Of a stretch of DNA of 64,000 bases, positions 1 through 8,784 are shown piece after piece; within the stretch, counting starts at the first letter, position 1; each line of letters opens with the position of its first letter. The translations under genes were made by a program, and so were the position numbers. This DNA is from Burkholderia lata (GTDB lineage Bacteria; Pseudomonadota; Gammaproteobacteria; Burkholderiales; Burkholderiaceae). Where the stretch lies: assembly GCF_902499335.1 (NCBI RefSeq), contig NZ_CABVQK010000001.1, positions 620,001-684,000 of the forward strand, given 5' to 3'. The notes under the pieces are model-generated. The model was not told the DNA's origin, ran no database searches, and saw only the letters and a list, made by a program, of their open reading frames with translations.

Positions 1-318
1 GCGCTGATCTGGCAGGCCGGCGACGGCAATTCGATCGTCGCGCGGCAGACCGGTGCGCAGAACTGGATCGCGGCAGCGCAGGGCGGCTTCGGCAATACGT
101 TGAAGGCGACGCAGCGCGGCAACGGCAACACGTTGCAGGTGCAACAGAACGGTGCCGGCAATTCGGTCGATTCGACGCAGGTCGGCACGTCGCTGTCGGC
201 GCGCGTCACGCAGAACGGCAGCAACAACGCGTTGAACATCGTGCAGGGCGGATCGAACACCGGCATCCAGGTGATCCAGACCGGCAACGGTGCGCGCGCC
301 ACGGTGGTGACGCGGTAA
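1..318 (+). CDS. Curlin-repeat protein, C-terminal part (5' truncated by window edge)
   Basis: The open frame runs in from the window start and ends at TAA 316-318, giving 105 visible residues. They are built of about 22-residue units rich in Gly, Asn and Gln with alternating Q-x-G-x-x-N patterns such as QTGAQN, QRGNGN, QQNGAGN and QNGSNN, the hallmark of curlin (CsgA/CsgB) amyloid repeats. Curlins are secreted and polymerise on the cell surface into fibres; this is family knowledge. The next gene downstream is a second curlin-repeat protein, so this is either the nucleator or a minor subunit of the same fibre. The start and signal peptide lie outside the window, so CsgA-like and CsgB-like roles cannot be told apart. 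Confidence 0.85.
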   Translation, partial: ALIWQAGDGNSIVARQTGAQNWIAAAQGGFGNTLKATQRGNGNTLQVQQNGAGNSVDSTQVGTSLSARVTQNGSNNALNIVQGGSNTGIQVIQTGNGARATVVTR

Positions 319-353
319 CGGTTACGCAGGATGCAAGTGCTTTGCTTGTAGTG

Positions 354-388
354 GTGTGAGGTGTGGGGTGTGAGGTGTGGGGCGTGAG
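354..388. repeat. Five-copy heptamer tandem repeat between curlin genes
   Basis: Five head-to-tail heptamers: GTGTGAG, GTGTGGG, GTGTGAG, GTGTGGG, GCGTGAG. They sit in the 146-bp spacer between the two curlin genes, 76 bp upstream of the ATG of the second. Copy-number change by slipped-strand mispairing would shift upstream spacing in steps of 7 bp. The function is not known. Confidence 0.8.
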
Positions 389-464
389 AGCGCCCTCAAT
401 TGGCGGGGGTGCCGGTAAAAGACCGACTTTTCCGGCGAATTTTCTTTCGAATCAGGAGCAACAA

Positions 465-1838
465 ATGAAGGTGACCAAGTCTGCAATCGCAATCGCCGTG
501 CTGATGCTCGCATCGGCTGCCGCACAGGCCGATTCGTCGGGTAACACCGTGAACATCGGGCAAACCGGCAACTTCAACTCGGCAACCGTCGAACAGACGG
601 CAACGTCCGGGGATTCGGTGTCGATTACCCAGTCGGCATACGGCAACGATCCGCGCTACGGGTTCGTCGCCAACGTGACGACGCAAGGCGGCAGCGGCGA
701 TACGACCGTGATCCAGCAGAACTCCTGGTGGGCGCAGCCGTACTCGAGCGTGAACGTGTCGCAAACGGGCACGTCGAACGAGCGGAACTACGTGACGCAG
801 TCCGGCGGCGGCGATTTCTCGGCGAACATCACGCAAACGACGTCGGCGTACACGGGCGGCCCGCAATACGACACCAACACGATCAACCAGTACAGCTACA
901 TCGATAGCGCATCGATCTCGCAGCAGGGCGGCGGCTGGAACAGCGTGACGATCAACCAGGGCTCGCCGAGCCAGTCGGCGATCGGCAACAACGCGACGGT
1001 CGCGCAGACCGACACCTTCGCCAACACCGTCGGCATCACGCAGACCGGCAACAACGGCACCGCGAATGTCCAGACGACCTGGGGCGGCGGCAACACGACG
1101 TCGATCACGCAAACGGGCGGCACGACCAACGCGAACGTGACGCAGTTCGCCGAGATCGGCGACAACGTCACGACGACCCAGAGCGGCACCGAAACCGCCA
1201 ACGTGACGTCGACGGCCGGCGCCAACAACCAGACGACGATCTCGCAATCGGGCGGCCTGAGCGGCAACAACGCAACGGTGAACCAGTTCGCGGCACTCGC
1301 CAACACGACCTCGATCACGCAAACCGCGGACAACAACAACGCAACGGTCAATCAGTGGTTCGAGTTCGGCGACAACGCGACGATCAACCAGTCGGCCGCG
1401 TCGAACACCGCGACGATCACGCAGCAGTTCGGCTACGGCAACAGCGCGTCCATTACGCAAACCGCCGCGGGCAACACGGCGGCGATCACGCAAAGCGGCT
1501 CGGCCGGTTCGACGGCAGCCATTACGCAGGGTTCGGCTTACAACCAGGCGTACGTGGCACAGTCGGCAGCGGGTTCGCTGGCGACGGTGAGCCAGTCGGG
1601 TGACATCGGCAACTACGCCAATGCGTCCCAGACGGGTGCGAATGACGTGCTGAGCCTCTCGGAAATCGGTGGCTTCAACGTCATCAACGCATCGCAAGTC
1701 TCGGGCACCGGCAACCAGGGCTACGTGACGCAGATCGGCTACAACAACAACGCCTCGCTGCTGCAGCAAGGCAACGGGAACTACGCGAGCATCAACCAGA
1801 GCGGCTTCAACAACACCGTCTCGGTCAAGCAGCACTAA
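465..1838 (+). CDS. Curlin-repeat surface amyloid protein, large
   Basis: This is a 457-residue secreted protein. The start at 465 is preferred because AGGAG lies seven bases upstream and the first about 22 residues form a Sec signal (MKVTKSAIAIAV..., AxA cleavage near AQA-D). The open frame extends further upstream to 363 but without these features. The mature part is almost wholly imperfect curlin-like repeats of about 20-23 residues with Q-T/S-x(4-5)-N-x-A-x-(I/V)-x-Q spacing, about twenty in all. E. coli CsgA is about 150 residues with five repeats, so this is an unusually long curlin. It is expected to be secreted through CsgG and to form amyloid fibres; no csgG, csgE or csgF is in the window, so they should lie upstream. 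Confidence 0.85.
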   Translation: MKVTKSAIAIAVLMLASAAAQADSSGNTVNIGQTGNFNSATVEQTATSGDSVSITQSAYGNDPRYGFVANVTTQGGSGDTTVIQQNSWWAQPYSSVNVSQTGTSNERNYVTQSGGGDFSANITQTTSAYTGGPQYDTNTINQYSYIDSASISQQGGGWNSVTINQGSPSQSAIGNNATVAQTDTFANTVGITQTGNNGTANVQTTWGGGNTTSITQTGGTTNANVTQFAEIGDNVTTTQSGTETANVTSTAGANNQTTISQSGGLSGNNATVNQFAALANTTSITQTADNNNATVNQWFEFGDNATINQSAASNTATITQQFGYGNSASITQTAAGNTAAITQSGSAGSTAAITQGSAYNQAYVAQSAAGSLATVSQSGDIGNYANASQTGANDVLSLSEIGGFNVINASQVSGTGNQGYVTQIGYNNNASLLQQGNGNYASINQSGFNNTVSVKQH

Positions 1839-1856
1839 GCACCGCCGGCGTAGCGA

Positions 1857-1890
1857 AAAGGCCGGACGGATGCCCGTTCGGCCTTTTTTT
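1857..1890 (+). terminator. Rho-independent terminator after curlin gene
   Basis: An A-rich left flank is followed by a stem of GGCCGGACG against CGTTCGGCC with one mismatch and a 4-6 base loop, then eight T residues. It begins 18 bp after the stop codon. Some read-through, or a separate promoter, is needed for the downstream csgH-like gene. Confidence 0.85.
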
Positions 1891-1909
1891 CATTCGACAG
1901 GGGACGATC

Positions 1910-2230
1910 ATGGTTGGCATTCACGATCTCAACGCCTATTTCGACATCGCCGCCAGTGCCGGCGGCGTGAATATCGTGCCGCACGTGCGGGCGGCCGCAC
2001 CGGTCGACGTGTCGTACAGCCTGCGCATCACGAAAACCGGCGGTGCGGGCTCGGCCTCGCTGACGCGCTCCGGCGAATCGCGACTCGCGGGCGGCGAGGA
2101 TCAGCCGCTCGCGACGCTGCGGCTGAGCGTCGGTTCGGGCGATATCTGCATGGCGACACTGGTGCTGCACGTCAATGGCGAACAAGCGGAGTATTCGGTG
2201 GACTGCAATCCGCATCGAGCACCGAGTTAA
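1910..2230 (+). CDS. CsgH-like curli assembly protein
   Basis: A 106-residue protein that reads as an immunoglobulin-like beta protein of the CsgC/CsgH type (alternating hydrophobic strands such as VSYSLRITK, LATLRLSV and CMATLVLHV). Two cysteines (in GDICMAT and VDCNPH) could pair. CsgH/CsgC proteins bind curlin subunits in the periplasm and block premature fibre formation. Position just after two curlin genes supports the call. The odd point is the N-terminus: MVGIHDLNAYF starts directly in the fold and no signal peptide is visible, and no in-frame start lies between it and the terminator. RBS-like AGGGGAC at 1899. Either it acts in the cytoplasm or uses another export route. Confidence 0.65.
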   Translation: MVGIHDLNAYFDIAASAGGVNIVPHVRAAAPVDVSYSLRITKTGGAGSASLTRSGESRLAGGEDQPLATLRLSVGSGDICMATLVLHVNGEQAEYSVDCNPHRAPS

Positions 2231-2260
2231 ACGGCGCGGCGCAGGCCTGTCGCGCCCGCC

Positions 2261-3172
2261 TCAATCGTCCGACGCCAGCATGCGCGGTATCTCGTCGACG
2301 AGCGCATCGATGACGACGCGCACCTTCGACGGCACCTGGCGCGATGCCGGCCGCACCGCGAACACTTCGGCACCCGATACGCTGTTGCTGTCCAGCACGA
2401 GCGCGAGGCGGCCGTCGCGCAGGTAAGGCGCCATCAGCCAGCACGGCAGCCACGCGAGGCCCGCGTCGGCGGCGGCCGCATCGGCAATCGCCTGCAGGTC
2501 GTCGAGCCGCAGGCGGCCCGTCGGGCGATGATCGTGCACCGCGCCGTCCGCGCCGACAACCCGCCACGGCGTCGGTTGCCCGCCGCGCGAATATGCGATG
2601 CCGACGTGCGACGCGAGTGCGTCGAGTCCTGCCGGTCGGCCATGACGTTCGAGATACGCGGGCGACGCGCAGATGCCCATGCGCTGCACGCCGAGCTTCC
2701 GGCCGACGAGCGCGCTCGTATCGGCAAGCTCGCCGATGCGCACGGCGATGTCGAACCCGTCGTTGACCAGGTCGGCCACGCGATCGCTGAACGACACGTC
2801 GATTTCGAGCCGCGGATGGCGCTCCACGAGGCGCCGCATGACGGGCGCCACGCATTGCCGACCGAACAGCACGGGCACGCTGACGCGCAGCCGCCCCGCC
2901 GGCTCGCGCTGCCCCGCGTCGAGCGCGGCCTCCGTCTCGCCGAGTTCGGCCAGCAGCCGCCGGCACTGCTCGTAATAGACAAGCCCTTCGTCGGTCAGGC
3001 CGAGCTGACGTGTCGTGCGCTGCAGGAGCCGTGTGCCGAGACGGCGTTCGAGCCGCGCGACGACCTTCGCGACGGCCGAGCGCGTGACGCCCAGCCGCAG
3101 CGCCGCAGCAGCGAAGCTGCCCGACTCCACCACGTCGACAAATTCGGCAACGCCTCTCAGCCGCTCGTCCAT
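2261..3172 (-). CDS. LysR-family transcriptional regulator
   Basis: 303 residues, the usual LysR length. The N-terminal winged helix-turn-helix (FVDVVESGSFAAAALRLGVT at about residues 11-30, then RSAVAKVVARLERRLG) is followed by a two-lobed periplasmic-binding-like effector domain. It resembles the CrgA/AaeR-type subgroup that usually controls a divergent neighbour. The start at 3172 (MDERLRG) is preferred over 3196 because GGAG sits about ten bases upstream. It is divergent from the oxidoreductase at 3299 with a 126-bp shared promoter region, so that gene is the likely target. The effector is unknown. Confidence 0.9.
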   Translation of the reverse strand: MDERLRGVAEFVDVVESGSFAAAALRLGVTRSAVAKVVARLERRLGTRLLQRTTRQLGLTDEGLVYYEQCRRLLAELGETEAALDAGQREPAGRLRVSVPVLFGRQCVAPVMRRLVERHPRLEIDVSFSDRVADLVNDGFDIAVRIGELADTSALVGRKLGVQRMGICASPAYLERHGRPAGLDALASHVGIAYSRGGQPTPWRVVGADGAVHDHRPTGRLRLDDLQAIADAAAADAGLAWLPCWLMAPYLRDGRLALVLDSNSVSGAEVFAVRPASRQVPSKVRVVIDALVDEIPRMLASDD

Positions 3173-3298
3173 GCCATTCCGCTCCGGTTGGGTCACAGGT
3201 TTGTGTCCACACAGGCGACAGTCGTTGGCCGAATTCTCGCCAATGCGTCCCTGTGCGCAACACTATGATAGTCCGCTCTATCTCGAAAAGGAGTCGAC

Positions 3299-4318
3299 AT
3301 GCACGCATGGCAAGTGAAACCGGGCGACGGCGTGGCCAGGCTTCGGCGCATCGACGCGACACGCCGCGCGGTCGGGCCGACCGACGTCGTCGTGAAGATC
3401 CACTCGGCCGGACTGAACTATCGCGACCTGATGTTCGCCCGCGGTGACTATCTCGGCATCGGCACGGACGCGATGATTCCGGTTGCCGACGGCGCCGGCG
3501 AAGTCATCGAAACCGGCCGCGACGTCACACGCTTCAAGCCGGGCGATCGCGTGATCAACACGTACTTCCCGCACTGGATCGACGGGCCGCCGACGCCGCA
3601 GAAAGCGTCAGGGTCGCCCGGCGCGCAATTCGATGGCGTGCTGGCCGAACACTTCGTGTCCGATGAAGCCGCGCTGGTCGCGATTCCCGCGCATCTGAAC
3701 TACGACGAAGCGGCGACGCTGTCGTGCGCGGGCATCACCGCGTGGAACGCGCTGTTCGCCGACGGCCGCCTGGGGCCCGGCGCGACCGTCGTGCTGCTCG
3801 GCACGGGCGGCGTGTCGATCGTCGCGCTGCAGCTCGCGCATGCGGCGGGGCTGCGCACGATCATCACGTCGTCGAGCGACGAAAAGCTCGAGCGCGCCCG
3901 CGCACTCGGTGCGGACGCAACCATCAACTATCGTGCAACGCCCGAATGGCAAAACGAAGTGCTGCGGCTCACCGGCGGCGCAGGGGCGGATCTGGTCGTC
4001 GAAGTCGGCGGCAAGGACACGCTGCCGCGCTCGGTCGCCGCGACGAAGATGGGCGGGATCGTGTCGGTGATCGGCGGCCTCAGCAGCTTCGCCGGCCCCG
4101 ACCTCGGGCTGCTGTCGCTGATCGGCGGGATCCGGCAGCTGCACGGGATCATGGTCGGCAGCCGCGCGATGCTCGACGACGTCGTGCGGCTCGTCGACGC
4201 GAAGCAGATCAAGCCGGTGGTCGATCGCGTGTTCGGCTTTGACGAAGTGCCGCAGGCGTATGCGTACCTGCAGTCGGGGCAGCACTTCGGCAAGGTCGTG
4301 ATTCGCGTCGCGCAGTAA
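3299..4318 (+). CDS. Zinc-independent MDR-family NAD(P)-dependent alcohol dehydrogenase / quinone reductase
   Basis: 339 residues of the medium-chain dehydrogenase/reductase superfamily. The GroES-like N-terminal domain carries the family motif HSAGLNYRDLMFARG (about residues 37-51), and the Rossmann fold begins at VVLLGTGGVSIVALQLA (about 165-181). The catalytic and structural zinc cysteines of true alcohol dehydrogenases are not seen, so it belongs with quinone-oxidoreductase-like, zinc-free members that reduce quinones, enals or enones with NAD(P)H. AAGGAG lies five bases upstream of the ATG. The divergent LysR gene probably regulates it. The substrate cannot be read from sequence. Confidence 0.88.
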   Translation: MHAWQVKPGDGVARLRRIDATRRAVGPTDVVVKIHSAGLNYRDLMFARGDYLGIGTDAMIPVADGAGEVIETGRDVTRFKPGDRVINTYFPHWIDGPPTPQKASGSPGAQFDGVLAEHFVSDEAALVAIPAHLNYDEAATLSCAGITAWNALFADGRLGPGATVVLLGTGGVSIVALQLAHAAGLRTIITSSSDEKLERARALGADATINYRATPEWQNEVLRLTGGAGADLVVEVGGKDTLPRSVAATKMGGIVSVIGGLSSFAGPDLGLLSLIGGIRQLHGIMVGSRAMLDDVVRLVDAKQIKPVVDRVFGFDEVPQAYAYLQSGQHFGKVVIRVAQ

Positions 4319-4329
4319 GCGTGACGGAC

Positions 4330-4356
4330 GGCGGGCGGTGCAGTGCCGCGCCCGCC
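4330..4356. terminator. GC-rich hairpin between convergent genes
   Basis: GGCGGGCG pairs exactly with CGCCCGCC across an 11-base loop in the 59-bp gap between the convergent oxidoreductase and porin genes. No clear T-tract follows on the plus side, so termination is likely but not certain; it could serve both strands. Confidence 0.45.
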
Positions 4357-4377
4357 GCCCTTCCCCTCATCGCGCCG

Positions 4378-5562
4378 TCAGAACTTGTGACGGATCCCCG
4401 CGTGCACCATCAGTTGCTTCGACGTCGACGACAGATCCGCCGCGCCGGGAACATAGGCCTGGTCGAGCGATGAACCCGTCGCATCGCCCGCGATCCGCTG
4501 GTACGCGCCCATCAGGTACACGTCCGTGCGCTTCGACAGGTTGTAGTCGGCCATCAACCCTAGCGAATGGATCTTCGGCTTCGCGGTGCCCGTCGTCGCG
4601 TCATAGCGCACCGTCGTGTACACGTACTGCGCGCCGACGAACAGCGCGGGCGTGAACTGGTATTTGCCGTTCACCTCGAAGTTCTGGTACTTGATCGACG
4701 ACACCGTGCCGCCCGCGAGCGGGCCGGTCACCGGCCCGATCGTTTCGTCGCCGAACAGGTAGCCGACGTTCGCGGTCGGACGCGTGACGTTGCTGTTCGT
4801 GTACGCGAACCCGACCGTCGCGGGCCCCGCCGTGTAGTTGATGCCCGCACCGAAGATCCGCAGCCGTGCCGACGCGAAGTTCGCATCGGCGCCGACCGAT
4901 CCCGAACCCGCGATCGCGCCGCCCGACGTCGCCCCCGGGTTGTCCGCATTCAGGAACGCCGCGCCGACGAGCAACCCGCCCTGCTCGTACTGCGCGCCGA
5001 CGCTCCACTGCCGGTTGTTCGCGAAGCCCGTGTCGTTGCTGAAACTGTACGTGCCGCCGAACGAGAAGCCGGCGAAATCCGGGCTCGCATATTTCACCGT
5101 GTTGTTCACGCGAAACGTGTTGCCGGTGTTGTCGTTGTCGAGCGGATGCGAGAACGGATAGACGCCCCAGCTGCCGTTCGCGGTCGTCGGCGCGAGATAG
5201 TCGACCACTGCATCGTATTGCCGGCCGAGCGTCAGCGTGCCGAAACGCGCGCTGCCGAGCCCGACGTAGGCCTGCCGCCCGAACATGCGGCCGCCCTGCG
5301 CGAGCGTGCCGCTGTTCACATTGAAGCCGTTCTCGATCTGGAACAGCGCACTGTAGCCGCCGCCCAGATCCTCGGTGCCCTTCAACCCCCAGCGGCTGCC
5401 CTGCGCGAAGCCGCTCGCCATCTGCCACGCACTGTGGCCGCCGACGTTGTTCGTGTAGTCGATGCCCGCATCGACGAGGCCGTACAGCGTGACGCTGCCT
5501 TGCGCGAACGCGGGCGCTGCGCACAGCGCCGGAATCGCGACGAAAAACAATCTCCAGTTCAT
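4378..5562 (-). CDS. Gram-negative general porin
   Basis: 394 residues with a Sec signal (AFA-Q about residue 21) and the standard betaproteobacterial porin opening QGSVTLYGLVDAGIDY. It ends in HAGIRHKF with the C-terminal Phe that BamA recognises. The body is glycine- and aromatic-rich with alternating beta-strand patterns, as expected of a 16-stranded trimeric barrel. AAGGA lies upstream of the ATG. It is the third gene of a minus-strand set after an M20 amidohydrolase and a periplasmic binding protein (gaps of about 50 bp), so it may supply outer-membrane entry for the same substrate. Confidence 0.93.
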   Translation of the reverse strand: MNWRLFFVAIPALCAAPAFAQGSVTLYGLVDAGIDYTNNVGGHSAWQMASGFAQGSRWGLKGTEDLGGGYSALFQIENGFNVNSGTLAQGGRMFGRQAYVGLGSARFGTLTLGRQYDAVVDYLAPTTANGSWGVYPFSHPLDNDNTGNTFRVNNTVKYASPDFAGFSFGGTYSFSNDTGFANNRQWSVGAQYEQGGLLVGAAFLNADNPGATSGGAIAGSGSVGADANFASARLRIFGAGINYTAGPATVGFAYTNSNVTRPTANVGYLFGDETIGPVTGPLAGGTVSSIKYQNFEVNGKYQFTPALFVGAQYVYTTVRYDATTGTAKPKIHSLGLMADYNLSKRTDVYLMGAYQRIAGDATGSSLDQAYVPGAADLSSTSKQLMVHAGIRHKF

Positions 5563-5613
5563 CCGTAATCCTTATTTATATTGTCGTTACCGCCCCCTGA
5601 CGGGCGTCGCCGC

Positions 5614-6402
5614 TTACTTCGCGCCGTAGATGTCGAAATCGAAGTACTTCTTGTTGATGCGCTGGTACGTGCCGTTCGCGAGGATCGTCGCAAGCGCGCG
5701 GTTGAACGCGTCGCGCAGGTCGTTGTCCTGCTTGCGCAGCCCGAGCCCGTCGCCCTGCCCGAAGTACTTCACGTCGTCGATCGCGCCGCCGACGAACGCG
5801 AAATCCTTGCCCTGCGGCTTCTTCAGGAAGCCGTCGTTCGCCGCGATCGATGCCTGGAACGCCGCATCGAGCCGGCCCGTCACGAGATCGGCATAGACCT
5901 GGTCCTGGTTCTGGTACGACACGATCTGCACGCCGGCCCGCTGCCAGTTCGCGATCGCGTAGTCGGCCTGCGCGGAACCCTGCTCGACGCCCACGCGCTT
6001 GCCCTTCAGCGCGTCGGCCGTCGGCAGAAGCGGCGAACCCTTGCGCGCGACGAGGCGCGCCGGCGCATTCGAGATGCGGTTCGTGAATGCGATCTGCTGC
6101 TGCCGCTTCGGCGTGATCGTCATCGACGACGCAATCACGTCGAACTTGCGCGCGAGCAACCCGGGAATCATCCCGTCGAAGCTCGACTCGACCCACACGC
6201 AGCGCGCATGCAGCTCCGCGCACAACGCGTTCGTGATGTCGATCCCGAAGCCCGTCAGCGTGCCGTCGGGCAGCTTGTATTCGAGCGGCGGGTAAGTCGG
6301 ATCGACCGCGAGGCGGATCTCCTTGCCCGCCCAGTCGCCCGCATGCGCCGCCCCTGCCGCCAGCGCCACCGCGAGCGCCGCCATCCGTTTCCACTGCTTC
6401 AT
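5614..6402 (-). CDS. Periplasmic polar amino-acid binding protein (HisJ/ArgT type)
   Basis: 262 residues with a Sec signal (AAHA-GDWAG). The mature start IRLAVDPTYPPLEYKLPDG and the GFGIDITNALC segment are typical of cluster 3 solute-binding proteins for lysine/arginine/ornithine/histidine. Later hallmarks are MIPGLLARKFDVIASSMTIT and the lobe-hinge YADLVTGRLDAAF. No permease or ATPase genes lie beside it, so it must share a transporter encoded elsewhere. Context with an M20 amidohydrolase suggests binding of an N-acylated or otherwise modified amino acid; this is inference. Confidence 0.88.
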   Translation of the reverse strand: MKQWKRMAALAVALAAGAAHAGDWAGKEIRLAVDPTYPPLEYKLPDGTLTGFGIDITNALCAELHARCVWVESSFDGMIPGLLARKFDVIASSMTITPKRQQQIAFTNRISNAPARLVARKGSPLLPTADALKGKRVGVEQGSAQADYAIANWQRAGVQIVSYQNQDQVYADLVTGRLDAAFQASIAANDGFLKKPQGKDFAFVGGAIDDVKYFGQGDGLGLRKQDNDLRDAFNRALATILANGTYQRINKKYFDFDIYGAK

Positions 6403-6452
6403 TGCCAGTCTCCTTCCTTGTGTGAATCGTCAGTCAAATCCGTGCGAGGCCG

Positions 6453-7622
6453 TCACGCGAGGTAGCGTTCCGCCAGCGCAATCCAGTAGCTCGCGCCCGT
6501 GGCGAGGCACGCGTCGTTGAAGTCGTAGCCGGGATGGTGCAGCCCGCATCCGGCGGCGCCGTCGCCGTTGCCGATCGACAGGTAGCTGCCGGGGCATGCG
6601 TTCAGCATGAACGCGAAATCCTCGCTGGCCGCGATCGGCCGCAGATGCGGGATCAGTGCGGCGTCGCCGCCCCATTCGCGGGCGACGTCGCGCGCAAACG
6701 CGGTTTCCGCCGCGTGATTGACGAGCACCGGGTACTCGTGCCGGTAGTCGATCTCGGCCGTCGCGCCGTAGCTCGCGGCCTGCCCGTGCACGATCTCGCG
6801 AATGCGCCGTTCGAGCAGTGCGCGCACGTCCGGCGACAGCGCACGCACGCTGAGTTCCAGATCCGCATGCGGCGGGATCACGTTCGACGCGGTGCCCGCA
6901 TGGATCGAACCGGCCGTCACGATTGCCAGGTCCTGCGGGTTCACGTTGCGCGACACGACGGTCTGCAGCGCCATCACGATCGACGCACACACGACCACCG
7001 GATCGATCGTCGTATGCGGCGCCGCGCCATGCCCGCCGCGCCCGGTCACGCGCACGCGCACCTCGTCGGCCGACGCCATCGCCGGGCCGTCGCAAAAACC
7101 GAGCACGCCGGCCGGCAGGCCCGGCACGTTGTGCATCGCGAACACCGCATCGCACGGAAACCGCTCGAACAACCCGTCGTCGATCATCCGCTTCGCGCCG
7201 CCGAGCCCTTCCTCGGCCGGCTGGAATATCAGGTTCAGCGTGCCCGTGAAGCGGGCGCGCTCGGCCAGGCAGCGCGCCGCCGCGAGCAGCATCGCCGTAT
7301 GACCGTCGTGGCCGCACGCGTGCATCACGCCGTCGTACCGGCTTGCATGCGGCAGCCCGGTCGTCTCGCGGATCGGCAGCGCGTCCATGTCCGCGCGCAG
7401 CCCGAGCCGTTTCCCGGGGCCGCGCGTCAATGTACCGACCACGCCCGTGCCGCCGAGCCCGCGCGTCACCCGATAACCCCACGTTGTCAGGAAATCGGCC
7501 ACGAGGTCGCTCGTCGCATGTTCCTCGAAGCCGAGCTCCGGATGCGCGTGCAGCCGGCGGCGCAGCGCGATCATTTCCGTCTCGATGGCCGCCATTTCCG
7601 TCTGAATAGGTTTGTGGTCCAA
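6453..7622 (-). CDS. M20-family amidohydrolase (hippurate / N-acyl-amino-acid hydrolase type)
   Basis: 389 residues. Hallmarks of M20D peptidases in order: HAHPELGFEEHAT near the N-terminus, the metal-site run MHACGHDGHTAMLL, QPAEEGLGGAKRM, and HNVPGLPAG, followed by the lid/dimerisation domain and the final HHPGYDFND. These enzymes use two metal ions to cleave N-acyl or N-aminoacyl bonds in the cytoplasm. The frame is open to 7772, but a TTG start at 7622 is chosen because GAGGAG lies eight bases upstream; an ATG at 7595 is the alternative. It is divergent from the LysR gene at 7759 and likely heads an operon with the binding protein and porin. Confidence 0.9.
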   Translation of the reverse strand: MDHKPIQTEMAAIETEMIALRRRLHAHPELGFEEHATSDLVADFLTTWGYRVTRGLGGTGVVGTLTRGPGKRLGLRADMDALPIRETTGLPHASRYDGVMHACGHDGHTAMLLAAARCLAERARFTGTLNLIFQPAEEGLGGAKRMIDDGLFERFPCDAVFAMHNVPGLPAGVLGFCDGPAMASADEVRVRVTGRGGHGAAPHTTIDPVVVCASIVMALQTVVSRNVNPQDLAIVTAGSIHAGTASNVIPPHADLELSVRALSPDVRALLERRIREIVHGQAASYGATAEIDYRHEYPVLVNHAAETAFARDVAREWGGDAALIPHLRPIAASEDFAFMLNACPGSYLSIGNGDGAAGCGLHHPGYDFNDACLATGASYWIALAERYLA

Positions 7623-7758
7623 CCCCGATTCTCCTCGATGCACTCCGGTTGCCGATCGCCCGAATGACCGATCGTGGCCGCATCGTAGGCAGCGAAAATC
7701 CCGGCGAACAGCCTCGGTTTCGTTATGATGACAACCTTTCGTTGTCGGGTATCGCACC

Positions 7759-8718
7759 ATGAGCACGATCAAGCTGCATCAACTGCAGGCGCTCGTCGCG
7801 AGCGCGGAGGCCGGGAGCATCCGCGGCGCGGCGCGCACGCTCGGGCTGTCGCAGGCCGCCGTCACGCGCGCGCTGCGCGAGCTGGAGGCCAGCGAGCGCC
7901 TGCCGCTGCTGGTCCGCGCGCCGGAGGGGATCGGCTTCACCGAATACGGAAAGACGCTGCTCACGCACGCGAAGCTCGTGCTGAAACAGCTCGAACACGC
8001 GCAGAGCGATCTCGAACGCATGCGCGGCCGCGTCGAGGGCCGGCTGAGCATCGGCGTCACGCCGTGGCTCACGATGACCTTCCTCGCGGAAACGGTGCTG
8101 CGCTTTCGTGAGCGGATGCCCGACGTGCGCCTCGAACTCTACGAAGCGCTGATGGCCGTCGCGCAGCCGCTGTTGCGCGACGGCAGCATGGACTTCGCGC
8201 TCGGGCACGTGCAACCGGGCGGCACGCAGGAGTTCGCGTTCGAGCCGACGCTGCGCTACGAAACCTCGGTAATGGTGCGCGCCGGCCATCCGCGCGAGCA
8301 CGCACGGTCGATCCACGACCTGCTCGACCACGACTGGGTACTGAATTTCGCGGCCGACGGGCAGGCCGCGCTCGTCGACTACCTGTTCACGCGCCACGGT
8401 GCCGAAATCGACGAACGGCGCATCGTGCGCGCGCAGTCGGTGGCGATGCTGCAGACGATGCTCGAACAGGCCGACATGTGCACGTGGTGCCCGACGATCC
8501 TCGCGGCCGTGCCGTCGTTCGGCGAACGGATGCGCGCGTTGCCGCTGAAGGAGACCTTCGAGCCGCGCGACCTCGGGATCGTCACGCGGCGCAGCAGCAC
8601 GCTGAGCGATGCGGCGCGCTGCTTCATCGACTGCCTGCTGCACGTGATCCGCCGCCATGCGCGATCGGCACGCAAGGCGGATCTCGCGCTGTTCAGGACG
8701 CTGTCGCTGCTGATCTGA
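7759..8718 (+). CDS. LysR-family transcriptional regulator
   Basis: 319 residues. The helix-turn-helix lies at about residues 8-60 (LVASAEAGSIRGAARTLGLS then QAAVTRALRELEAS), followed by a standard effector domain. It is divergent from the M20 amidohydrolase across a 136-bp gap, the usual arrangement for a LysR protein and its target. The arrangement recalls AbgR-type control of amidohydrolases, but that is only context. The inducer is unknown. No strong ribosome-binding site is visible upstream of the ATG. Confidence 0.9.
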   Translation: MSTIKLHQLQALVASAEAGSIRGAARTLGLSQAAVTRALRELEASERLPLLVRAPEGIGFTEYGKTLLTHAKLVLKQLEHAQSDLERMRGRVEGRLSIGVTPWLTMTFLAETVLRFRERMPDVRLELYEALMAVAQPLLRDGSMDFALGHVQPGGTQEFAFEPTLRYETSVMVRAGHPREHARSIHDLLDHDWVLNFAADGQAALVDYLFTRHGAEIDERRIVRAQSVAMLQTMLEQADMCTWCPTILAAVPSFGERMRALPLKETFEPRDLGIVTRRSSTLSDAARCFIDCLLHVIRRHARSARKADLALFRTLSLLI

Positions 8719-8784
8719 CGCGCGGCAAGCACGGCCCGTCGCCGCGTCGCCGCACGCGTCTCATGCTCCTGCTCGAGGCGTCCG

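Noticed and set aside
354..388. CRISPR array
   Set aside because: Contiguous heptamers without spacers; no cas genes anywhere in the window.
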